Both the position numbers and the translations under genes were made by a program. This document shows positions 48,235-56,719 of a stretch of 64,000 nt of DNA, one piece after another. The stretch's first letter is position 1. Each line of letters begins with the position of its first letter. The notes under the pieces were generated by a model. The model was not told the DNA's origin, made no database searches, and worked only from the letters and a program-made list of their open reading frames with translations. The DNA is from Brettanomyces bruxellensis (taxonomy: Eukaryota; Ascomycota; Pichiomycetes; Pichiales; Pichiaceae), in assembly GCF_011074885.1 (NCBI RefSeq), contig NC_054688.1:992001-1056000 (forward strand), read 5' to 3'.

Positions 48235-49753
48235 CTTCTCCTTCATTTTTTCCCTGCCAGACAAGTCGATCGACATAATTCGACTGCTACAGGATTTCGC
48301 GATTCGTCAGAAGTTTGCAACGGGTGCAAGGTTGCTTTCTACCCAGGACTGGGAGAAGTGATGAGACAAAACATATAACGAGGTGTTTTGATAGGCACCA
48401 AATTCCAGAGTAGACCAACTGTAGTGCGGATGCAAATATTTACTTGCAGATATTCTGAACAATTCCGTTGGGCTATTGTTGTACGGAGAATCGTTATGCA
48501 GTTAATAGACCATATTTCTACTAATGAGGAAAAAGTCAGCAGTTAGCAGCAAACAGTATTATGATGTGGGCTAATTACCGGCCCGAGATTGAGTATTCCA
48601 CAATGTTTAGAATTGCCCTTATTCGCTCATTTGCCGGCGGTATTGTTGTTCGGTATTCGGTATTCATGAAATTCAATCGAAGTAACTTGTTAGTGTACTG
48701 GGATTAAAAAAAGAAAAACAAAATTCGAGAACAATAAATTTTGGTTGAAATTTTTCTGGCGGCTAAGTAACTTGGCCTGGAACTCCCACCTCGAGAATTT
48801 CTTACCCCTTTAGATTTTATCGACACGGTTGGAATGTGCGATGATAAGATGGGGCGCATACTATGAAGTGCGATAATATTGGGGCCATCACAGGAACTGC
48901 AAATGCAAAAATATGATAGTTGAAGAAATTATCGAAGTAGTTAAAGTTATGTACGGCATTCGAGAAGAGAAGTGTGAAAATGTGCAATACTCTTTAAGAA
49001 ATATTAACGTGTACTAACATATTTCAGACGAGAATCCTCAACGCCGTATCTGCTTTTATTACCGTTTGGAAACTACCTTTGATACCTTTGATACCTCTGC
49101 AGAGGCAAATAGTTACATCTTTTTATTATGTTACTACTTCATCTTGCACAACATTACAGGAGAGAAATAAAATGTAAGTTGCTTAGATAGGACACACGAA
49201 TGTTAAATAACTTATTGAGGTACAGACACGGTTATGTCAGACAGACCAAAATGATCCAAAGAATCAAAGGAAAATAATAAAAGCAAGAAAATATCTGAAA
49301 CGCGTCTAGAACGGAAAAAAATTTATCAGGTAAACATACCTGAAAACAGGTACGTGGACAGATTAGAAAAAAAAAAAAGAAAAAGAGAAAACAGGGGGAA
49401 AACTGAAACCGCGTTCGCCAAGAAGAAGTGGGAAACAATGCGAATTCCGTTGCAAATAGCCTAAAACAATCATGTGTGAAAAATATGACGTCGCTCACAT
49501 AGGAATTTGAACCTTGATGATTTTCTAGGTGAGTAATATAAACAGGGGCGAAGTAGGAAAGACAATGGGAACGAGGAAACGATTTCCCATAGTCCCACAG
49601 GAGTTAGAATGGAATGGGGAGAAAAACACGAAACAATTGGTGTTGAGTAAATATTTTGCATTCCTCCTTTGAGCTAATCATTCATTGGTGAATTTCTGGC
49701 GTAACTTTCTGAAACCACGGAGCCAAAAAATAATCGCCATGATTGATATTTCT

Positions 49754-49761
49754 TATATAAG
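49754..49761 (+). promoter_or_regulatory. TATA box of the GH17 cell-wall gene
   Basis: TATATAAG lies 167 bp upstream of the ATG at 49928, consistent with a regulated, highly expressed secreted-protein gene. Confidence 0.55.
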
Positions 49762-49927
49762 TAGAGAGATGCTTTTGGGGGGATACATTTTGGCGTTTCG
49801 TGGTTTCTTCCTTATCGATACCTCCGTTTCCTTTTAGTTTCTTATCATCTTCAAGAGCCAAGTGCGGTCAGCAAATAACAGTCACTCCTTTATCGTTTTC
49901 AACTTACCCACTTATCTTTTGCACAAC

Positions 49928-51049
49928 ATGCTTACCAAACTAGCCTACACTCTTTTGGCACTATCCAGCATCGCGGCAGCCCAGCCTCTGGGTGTTCCAC
50001 ATGTGCATCACCAGCATCAGAAAAGAGAAGCTGCCGTTGCTGTTGACACAGTTGTCGTTACAGTTACTCAGAATGCAAATCCAACCACTTTGCAGACCGT
50101 CATGACATCGGCAACCACTTCGTCAACTGCCTCAACCGAGGCTGAGGCTGCCACGTCGTCATCAGCTACCACATCGTCATCGGTTGCAGCTTCATCATCA
50201 GCTTCATCGTCAGCTTCGTCTGACAGCTCATCAAATGACACTTCATCATACGAGGATGGAACCGTTGAGTACTATGCAGGAGAGGGTAAAGGTATCACAT
50301 ACTCGCCATACTCAGACTCGGGATCGTGCAAGTCGGAAAGCGACATCCAGAGCGACATTCAGAAGCTCACAGACTTTGACATTATCCGTGTTTACGCCCC
50401 AGATTGCAGCTGTGTCTCGGCCATTATGGGAGCCATGGGTTCGAACCAGAAGGTTTTCGCCGGCCTATACTACATGGACTCTCTTTCGTCGGACATCAGC
50501 ACTTTGGCCACACAGGTCAAGGCCTCAAGCCAGGGATGGGACGGTATTTATGCCGTTGCAGTTGGAAACGAGTGGGTGAACTCCGGAACTTATTCGGCAT
50601 CGGAAGTTGCGTCGGCCGTTTCTTCAGGAAGAAGCCTATTGCAGGACCAGGGCTACAGCGGAAAAGTCGTTACTGTCGACACAATTCCAGCTTACGAGAA
50701 CAACAACGAGCTCTGTGAGGCGTCTGACTTCATTGCTGCCAACTCCCATGCTTACTGGGATGGAAATGTTGAGGCTGCCAACTCTGGAACATGGCTTGAG
50801 CAGCAGATTGCTGATGTCAAGAGTGCTTGCGGCGGATCCAAGAGTGTTCTTATCACGGAAACAGGATGGCCAACAAAAGGTGACACCTATGGAAGCAACG
50901 GTGTTCCTTCTACTGCCAACCAGCTTGCCTGTATCAAGTCTATTGCTGAGGCTGTTCCAGACCAGGTTATCTTCTTCACAGCCTACAACGACTTGTGGAA
51001 GCAGCCAGGCTCGCAGAACTGTGAGCAGTACTGGGGAATCTTCAACTGA
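49928..51049 (+). CDS. Secreted cell-wall glucanase-like protein, GH17 (Scw4/Scw10/Mp65 type)
   Basis: The ATG at 49928 is chosen because upstream the frame uses a GTG and the protein then starts with a clear signal peptide (MLTKLAYTLLALSSIAAAQP). A Kex2-type KR site at 32-33 is followed by EA. A Ser/Thr/Ala-rich, likely O-mannosylated stretch (about 55-108) leads into the GH17 barrel. Catalytic glutamates are seen: Glu215 in AVGNEWVN (acid/base) and Glu311 in ITETGWP (nucleophile). Total 373 residues; no GPI-anchor signal, so a soluble cell-wall protein. It remodels or transglycosylates beta-1,3-glucan. Codons are biased, suggesting strong expression. Confidence 0.92.
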   Translation: MLTKLAYTLLALSSIAAAQPLGVPHVHHQHQKREAAVAVDTVVVTVTQNANPTTLQTVMTSATTSSTASTEAEAATSSSATTSSSVAASSSASSSASSDSSSNDTSSYEDGTVEYYAGEGKGITYSPYSDSGSCKSESDIQSDIQKLTDFDIIRVYAPDCSCVSAIMGAMGSNQKVFAGLYYMDSLSSDISTLATQVKASSQGWDGIYAVAVGNEWVNSGTYSASEVASAVSSGRSLLQDQGYSGKVVTVDTIPAYENNNELCEASDFIAANSHAYWDGNVEAANSGTWLEQQIADVKSACGGSKSVLITETGWPTKGDTYGSNGVPSTANQLACIKSIAEAVPDQVIFFTAYNDLWKQPGSQNCEQYWGIFN

Positions 51050-52073
51050 GTGCGCAGAATCGCTAGCATCTGATACATAAAATGTCTACTTTGGGTATGG
51101 GGGTTTCTCCATACGGGGAATGGAATAGGTTCATGAACTTTCTTGGTAGTGTAGGAGTGCTTGAGCATGTAAGAGTAAAGGTTTCGTATTTTGTATAGTT
51201 GGAGGCTGAATGAGGCTGGACTTCGTTAAATCTCTGTACGCTGAATAAAGTTGGGCGTCTATGTAGTTTTAAGATGATACGGTGTCGGAATAAAATCGCT
51301 TCATTGTATACTTTCATTTGATTACATTTCGGCATTTCGTTACTTTCAGCCTCATAAGATATCATGGTATTTTGATTACTTAAAGCCTCATAAGATATTT
51401 TGATTACTTAAAGCCTCTTAATACAGATCTCATGGCATTTTGTATATTGCAGACTGAATAAAAGACCTCGCTGTCTACTTTCATCCAGACTGACATCATG
51501 GTATTTCATTTATGTCGATGCTGAATACATCGCATTTTGAGCGAGATACTAAATAAAGATTCATGATCTCGTTCGTTCCAGATACTAAATACAAAACACA
51601 CGATCTCGTTCTAACCTGACACCGAATATAATCTCTTTCTTGTATATTTCAGCCTTTAAATAGGAGATGTCATGGTATTGTTTACGTTCTCTTACATGGT
51701 ATCTTACTCTCAACCTGATACTGATGTCATCGTATTTTGCTTATTTCCAGACTCTGAATAAGGAATCCTATGGCATTGCATACCGAATAAAAGACCTCAG
51801 TGTCTACTTTCACACAGACTGATATTATGGTATTTGGTCACTTCCAGTCTGATAATATATCATGATCTCGTTCCTTCCATCTCTGAACACAGATCTCATG
51901 GAATCTCGGAATTGTATATCTCCGTCTTTAAATACGGGAGCTTGGAACTGTATATTAAGGTATATAACTAAATATTCACAATCTAGTTCCTTCCAGCTAC
52001 TACATACAGACCACACATCCCATCGCAGTGCCTACCATTCAAAACTATAATTACATTAGATTACACAGTACAG
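51050..52073. repeat. Field of decayed tandem repeats between convergent genes
   Basis: This AT-rich kilobase between two gene ends is built of related degenerate units with recurring elements such as CATGGTATTTT, CCAGACTGA and GAATAAAAGACCTC. Two 51-bp segments, 51456-51506 and 51785-51835, differ at only six positions. A 28-bp unit (TTTTGATTACTTAAAGCCTC core) is repeated in tandem at about 51369-51417. CGATCTCGTTC/ATGATCTCGTTC recurs at about 51562, 51600 and 51862. No open frame of interest and no RNA gene were seen. Confidence 0.7.
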
Positions 52074-54935
52074 CTAGGCCAGCCGGGCCTCAACCCCAGC
52101 AGCCTTCAACTTCCAGGCCAAGTACTTGGCACTGTGGCCAAGCTTGATGGTCTTGACCCGCGGGTTGATCCTGCGTCTCTTCAAGATTGGATTCAACGAG
52201 TCCACGGAGTCAGCCTTGTCGGGAAGGCCGCAGTTGAGGATCCGGTTGGGGATGAACTGCGGTGGAGCCTTGAACCACACCATTGGCCCGGGCTGGTCCA
52301 GGCCGTCGGCCCGCTCCTTATCGAGCTGCTCCGGGCTCACCATGGAGTCCTCCCGGGGCAATTCGAAGTAGTTCTGCTTCTGGATGGCCTGGTAGAACTT
52401 CCTGTAGCTTTCCGGGTCCAGCTTCTCGTAGTTCTGCCGGGCAAACTTCTGGATGGCTCTTTCCCGGCTGCTTGGGAAGACGAATGCCTGCGAGGATGTA
52501 GCTTGCACGTAGGGCAGGAACTGGTACCCAACCACGTTGAACGGTGTATGAATCACCTTGTGGCCACCCCCAGCAGTGTAGCTGTGGGGGGTGTACCTCT
52601 GGGCGGTAAGGTACTCCTGCTGCTGCTGCTGCTGTTGTTGTTGTTGTTGTTGTTGCTGCTGCAGTTGCAGTTGTTGCTGGAGCTGCTGCATGCGAATAGT
52701 GTCGGCAGAAATTGTATCAACACCATCAGCACCCATGGAAATCACGCCCAGCTGCCCCGCCTGCAGGCTCTTCTGGAACTCGAACGGGTAGGGCGACACC
52801 AGGGCACCGCGGTCGGCAGTCTGCCCGGTGGGCGAGCCGTATGCGGCCAGAACACCTTCAGCAGCAGCCACCGGGGATACCGGGGAGGGCTTGGGCGGCA
52901 AGAAGACCTGGTGCGGGGTGGAGCTGGCACTGCGGCGGCCGTGGGACCGTGAGCTGAGGTCTGTGGGGCGGCCGTTGGTCACAGACGGCGGGATCAGGAG
53001 CTCGCACTGGTCCTGGCGGAGATCGGCATCGAAGTAGCTCACCTCGTCTTCCTCGGACTGCCGTTTGACGTAAAGCCCACCAATTAGTGGTGGTGCGTTC
53101 AAGTTCAAGATGGTGGGTGGTGGAATGGGCGTTGAAGATGTGGATCCGGGGGGCAGAAGATGCTTGATGGGCGAGGGGAGCTTCTTCAACACACGGGATC
53201 TCTTGATGGGCACGATGGGGTCCTCGATGTGGCGGACTTCATCCGGGAGACAGGCCTTCCAGGTACGGATCTTGGCGAAGTTCAGCTCGCGGTCGTTGTA
53301 CCGGAACTCGCAGATGAACAATGGCCCGTCAAATTTGACACCGGGGTCCCCCTTGAGCCACCGCGTGAAGTACGCGATGTAGCAGGGGCCCACGATGTCC
53401 TCTACAGGATGGTCGCGGTACTGGCCGGTCTTGAAAACCTCGTTTTCAAGGAAAAGCCGGTCGTACCGGTGCGTGGTCCACTCTGGCTTGTAGTACCAAC
53501 ATACGTTCATGTACTGCTTGCCATGCTCCTGCCAAATACGGAAGATCTGGCCCGGGATCGGCTCCGTGGCATCGTTCGGGTTCCGCATCAGCACCCAGTT
53601 GCCAACCCGGTAGCTTCTGCCCTGGAACACCACCTGCGGGATCGGGATCTTCGACGACTCCACGTCCCCGATGTACGCACTGTCCGGCTTCGCCATCTCC
53701 AAGTGGTAGAGCCGGATGATGTTCGTCTCCAAGAGCTCGATGTTGTGTGCACTGTACTTGTCACCTATCGCACCGTAGTACTTCTTGCCGTTCGCAATGA
53801 GCCGGAAAACGTCCGCCATGTACGCGTCCACCGTCTTGTAGTACCTCTGCTTGATCAAACCTTTGATATCAAGCATCGACACCGGGTCCTTGATCATCTC
53901 GTAGAATTCAGGGTACTCCTGCTGGTTCGGAAGCTTGTCAAACACCGCGATGATCGTCTTCCCCTTTACCTTGATCTTCTTCAACCCCCTCATGATGCTC
54001 TTGATCCTCTGCTCGTGCGGCTTGTCCACAATCGGCGGTCTCCCCCGTTTCACCCACTGCTCAAGAAGCTTTCTGTTCGGAATCCCCGTGTTTGTGATTC
54101 TTGGCGGATTGTACACGTTCGGGTGCTCGTTCTGCTCCACCTGGCTCCGGTACGCCGCCGGGTTGTAGTTCGGGAGCGAAGAGTGCTTTGTGGAGCTTGA
54201 TTTCCGAGCCGCTGCAAGGTTCTGGTACAGCGCATGTGGACTTGGTCGAGGCTGTGCTGCCCTACTGAAATCCGGCACAGACATGTCTGTTTCTGCTGTA
54301 TTGGGTCCGGGCTGTGCCCCCGGATGTGCCCCTGACAAGTTTTGCGGAGCTGCCGCCGAGTTCTTGAATCCCTGCTGTTGCATCTGCAGCTGCTGAAGCT
54401 GCCTTTGCAGCAATAGCTTCTGCTCCTGCTCCTGCTGCTTCTGCTGCCTCTCCTGCTGCTTCCTCTTCTCCCTCTTCTGCTCCTCCTCAATCTCGCGAAT
54501 GGTCTCGTCCCTGGAGCGGGGATCCGAGGGGATCTCCTTCATCATCGGATACGAAACTGTCTCGTGGTCCACAATGTTCACATCTCTCCTCAAAGCAGGA
54601 AGAACGGTATCTTTCAAGAAATCGTCCAATATCGTTGCCCACTTGTAATACTCCGTGCTCTCCTCGTTGAAGAAATGCGCGTTCCACACAATCTGGGCGA
54701 TACCTTTGACAAACTGCTGCGATGCTGTGTACTTCTTCCCCTTGATGGCCTTTCTAATCTTCGAATACGACATTGGCCTCTGGATGAGCTTGTAATACGC
54801 AATGTTCGACCTTGGGGGAAGCGTGTTGAACACAAGCTGGAACTGCTCCCCGTGCTCGTCCTTGAGCTGCTCCATCTGCTGGAGAAACCGGCCTAGCTGC
54901 TCATTCAAATACGCTATCTTCTGCTCCTTTGACAT
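52074..54935 (-). CDS. RSC1: Rsc1/Rsc2-type RSC chromatin-remodelling subunit
   Basis: The protein is 953 aa from the ATG at 54935. Domains: bromodomain 1 (about 15-120, with the acetyl-lysine-anchoring Asn90 in FFNEES), a Gln/Arg/Glu-rich linker, an AT-hook KRGRPP (297-301), bromodomain 2 (about 310-410), and a BAH domain (about 438-560). The C-terminal half has Pro-rich segments and a run of 16 glutamines encoded by CAG/CAA near 52619-52666. This bromo / AT-hook / bromo / BAH order is specific to Rsc1 and Rsc2 of the RSC complex, which slides nucleosomes at promoters. Bromodomain 2 has YYGAIG where the anchoring Asn is expected. The gene is visibly GC-rich relative to the left half of the window. 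Confidence 0.93.
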   Translation of the reverse strand: MSKEQKIAYLNEQLGRFLQQMEQLKDEHGEQFQLVFNTLPPRSNIAYYKLIQRPMSYSKIRKAIKGKKYTASQQFVKGIAQIVWNAHFFNEESTEYYKWATILDDFLKDTVLPALRRDVNIVDHETVSYPMMKEIPSDPRSRDETIREIEEEQKREKRKQQERQQKQQEQEQKLLLQRQLQQLQMQQQGFKNSAAAPQNLSGAHPGAQPGPNTAETDMSVPDFSRAAQPRPSPHALYQNLAAARKSSSTKHSSLPNYNPAAYRSQVEQNEHPNVYNPPRITNTGIPNRKLLEQWVKRGRPPIVDKPHEQRIKSIMRGLKKIKVKGKTIIAVFDKLPNQQEYPEFYEMIKDPVSMLDIKGLIKQRYYKTVDAYMADVFRLIANGKKYYGAIGDKYSAHNIELLETNIIRLYHLEMAKPDSAYIGDVESSKIPIPQVVFQGRSYRVGNWVLMRNPNDATEPIPGQIFRIWQEHGKQYMNVCWYYKPEWTTHRYDRLFLENEVFKTGQYRDHPVEDIVGPCYIAYFTRWLKGDPGVKFDGPLFICEFRYNDRELNFAKIRTWKACLPDEVRHIEDPIVPIKRSRVLKKLPSPIKHLLPPGSTSSTPIPPPTILNLNAPPLIGGLYVKRQSEEDEVSYFDADLRQDQCELLIPPSVTNGRPTDLSSRSHGRRSASSTPHQVFLPPKPSPVSPVAAAEGVLAAYGSPTGQTADRGALVSPYPFEFQKSLQAGQLGVISMGADGVDTISADTIRMQQLQQQLQLQQQQQQQQQQQQQQQEYLTAQRYTPHSYTAGGGHKVIHTPFNVVGYQFLPYVQATSSQAFVFPSSRERAIQKFARQNYEKLDPESYRKFYQAIQKQNYFELPREDSMVSPEQLDKERADGLDQPGPMVWFKAPPQFIPNRILNCGLPDKADSVDSLNPILKRRRINPRVKTIKLGHSAKYLAWKLKAAGVEARLA
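52619..52666. repeat. CAG/CAA trinucleotide (polyglutamine) tract
   Basis: CTG and TTG triplets on the plus strand encode 16 consecutive glutamines in the RSC1-like protein. Interrupted CAG/CAA runs like this vary in length between strains. Confidence 0.8.
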
Positions 54936-55360
54936 TTTGCTCACTGCAAGAAACGCTGTTTTGGAAATATGGAAAGATGGCAATAAAAGCAATAATCACC
55001 TGTTACAATGGCTTCTGCTATTCCTTTCCTCTTTCACCACCAATGTGTGTCTCGGCCTATTTTTTTTTTGCTCTTCACCGGTGCCTTTGACGAAGATCTC
55101 TGTGTACTGATTCGATCTACAGAGAAAGAAAAAAACATGAGGCCGGGGGAGGAAACGATGGGAAAAAAACAGGAAATTGGACTGGGTCGCGTCAAGTAAA
55201 ACAAAAAAAAAAATAAGAAGAAAAAAAAAAAAGAAGGGGGAGGGGGAGGAAATTCAAATGCTTTACTGTGTAAGGATGCATGCTACGTCCATCTACGGAG
55301 AGCTAAGCTATGACCTTATTTATGACTTTGCTTGTAATATACAAAACGTACGTACCTCGA
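54936..55360. other. Spacer between RSC1-like start and BOS1 stop
   Basis: It holds the RSC1-like promoter, with purine-rich runs around 55203-55245, and the end of BOS1. I looked for a first exon ending near the TTGCAG at about 54950 but found no branch point or donor. No gene was seen. Confidence 0.4.
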
Positions 55361-56195
55361 TCATCCTAAGTAGTGCCATATCAAGTACATGATCAAAAAA
55401 GTCAGCGCCGCCCCTATGTAAAATATCCACTTATCTTCAAAAGCCTTCTTGTCGATTTTTCTTATCGTAGCCCTCGAAACACCCATCGTCTCCAAAGACG
55501 AGCTCATGCGGTCCCTCATTTTGCCCACCATCTCATTCTGCTGCACCAAATCATCAAATGCCTGTCTTCCCATGTCTAGAATATCGTCTAGTTGCTGATT
55601 AGAGCGCTCTAAGGATGTCTGCTCTTTATAGAGGCCGTCTGTCATTGACATGCCGGATGATGCATTGATCTGGGTCTGCTCGCCCTGTGACACAGCATGT
55701 GATTGCCTGGAGGTCATGTTGCTTTCATCATACGGATTATCAGAGATGGCAGTGGATGTATTTGAAAAAAGTCGGCTTCTATTTGCCTCAGCCAGTGCTT
55801 CCTCTCTCTGCTTTCGCAAACTGTCTATTTTCTGCTTGTATTCGGTATACTCCTGCCGTAGAGTCTGCAACCTGCTCTTGTTCTTTGCCTTTTGGGCCTC
55901 GTTGAGACTCAAGGTCTGTTTTTCTATATAATCTGAAAAATCCTTGAGTGTCCGACTGAGACTGTTGGAAGTGGTTGTGATCTGTCCAATTAAAGACGGA
56001 GGGGCGGCTTTTGGATCTTTCTCGAAAGCTGCAATATCCTTTCTGAGCTGTTGTGCTAGCCTTGTTGCGTTATTGTAAAGTAAACTCTGCGGGGGGTTAG
56101 TATTGAATTTTGAGGAGTGCGGAAGGCCTTATTTTTCTAATATATCTAAAATATCTAATATATCTGCATTTCCCTAATATGTTTACACTTACCAT
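55361..56195 (-). CDS. BOS1: Bos1, ER-Golgi Qb-SNARE (two exons)
   Basis: Exon 1 is only the ATG (56193-56195) and exon 2 runs 55361-56086, giving 242 residues. The spliced N-terminus MSLLYNNATRLAQQLRKDIAAFEKD matches Bos1. An N-terminal helical region and a polar linker (NPYDESN) come next. The SNARE helix (about 145-205) contains LERSNQQLDDILDMGRQAFDDLVQQNEMVGKMRDRM, and a C-terminal membrane anchor (FYIGAALTFLIMYLIWHYL) ends the protein. Bos1 pairs with Sed5, Bet1 and Sec22 in fusion of COPII vesicles with the Golgi. Length matches the S. cerevisiae protein (244 aa by recollection). Confidence 0.95.
56087..56192 (-). other. BOS1 intron (106 nt), immediately after the start codon
   Basis: The donor GTAAGT directly follows ATG. 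The branch point TACTAAC is at 56102-56096 and the acceptor GCAG ends at 56087. Only 10 nt separate branch A from the acceptor, and the intervening tract is C-rich rather than T-rich. Confidence 0.95.
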
Positions 56196-56719
56196 TGGGA
56201 TATTGTGATGGCAGCAGAAGACTGCAGGAGGCCAATGGTTACAACAGGGAGAAAGTCGATTGAACTTAGATAATATTTATAGGAAGATAGGGAATGAGAC
56301 CCACGAGACTATGTAGAGCGATAAAGGGTAAAAAAATAAAATAAAAATGCGTAGCGAGGACAGCGAAATGCAGCGAAATAGAACGCGGGAGGAGAGGAAA
56401 GCAGAGAAGAAGAGAAGAAGTAATAAAGAAGGAAGAGCAGTAATAAAAAAAATAGGAGAGTAAAGAAGGAAGAGAAGTGGTAAAGAAAGCAAAATAATAA
56501 TAAAGAAATGGACTAAAGAAAGCAAAAAGGAAGAGTAAAGAAGTAATAAAGAAAAGGTAAAGAGCATAGTAAGGAGCATAGTAAAGCGCACGTAAAGAGC
56601 ACGTAAAGAGCACGTAAAGAGCACGTAAAAAACACGTAAAGAACATAAAGAACATAAAGAACATAAAGACCATGTAAAGAAATACTAGATAATAGACTGA
56701 GAGAAGCAAAAATACCCAG
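56196..56719. repeat. Purine-rich low-complexity region with 11-bp and 9-bp tandem repeats
   Basis: The plus strand is almost pure A/G for several hundred bases. At 56588-56631 an 11-bp unit GCACGTAAAGA occurs about four times, grading into about three copies of AACATAAAG (56642-56668). A 160-codon minus-strand frame across it is a product of this composition. It separates the F-box gene's stop from BOS1's start. Confidence 0.7.

Larger units (their letters stand above)
47915..49927. promoter_or_regulatory. 2-kb divergent intergenic region IMO32 / GH17 gene
   Basis: It contains the phased T-tract array (48118-48234) on the IMO32 side and a TATA box (TATATAAG, 49754-49761) on the GH17 side. 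Between them are short direct repeats such as TTCGGTATTCGGTATTC near 48650-48665 and TTTGATACCT doubled near 49077. No gene was recognised. Confidence 0.5.

Noticed and set aside
53160..54200. 346-codon frame antisense to the RSC1-like gene
   Set aside because: Same cause: GC-rich codons on the coding strand. The Arg/Leu/Val-rich translation matches no fold.
54936..54992. Upstream extension or 5' intron for the RSC1-like gene
   Set aside because: A TTGCAG sits before the ATG, but no TACTAAC-like branch point or donor could be found. The ATG at 54935 starts right at the first bromodomain region.
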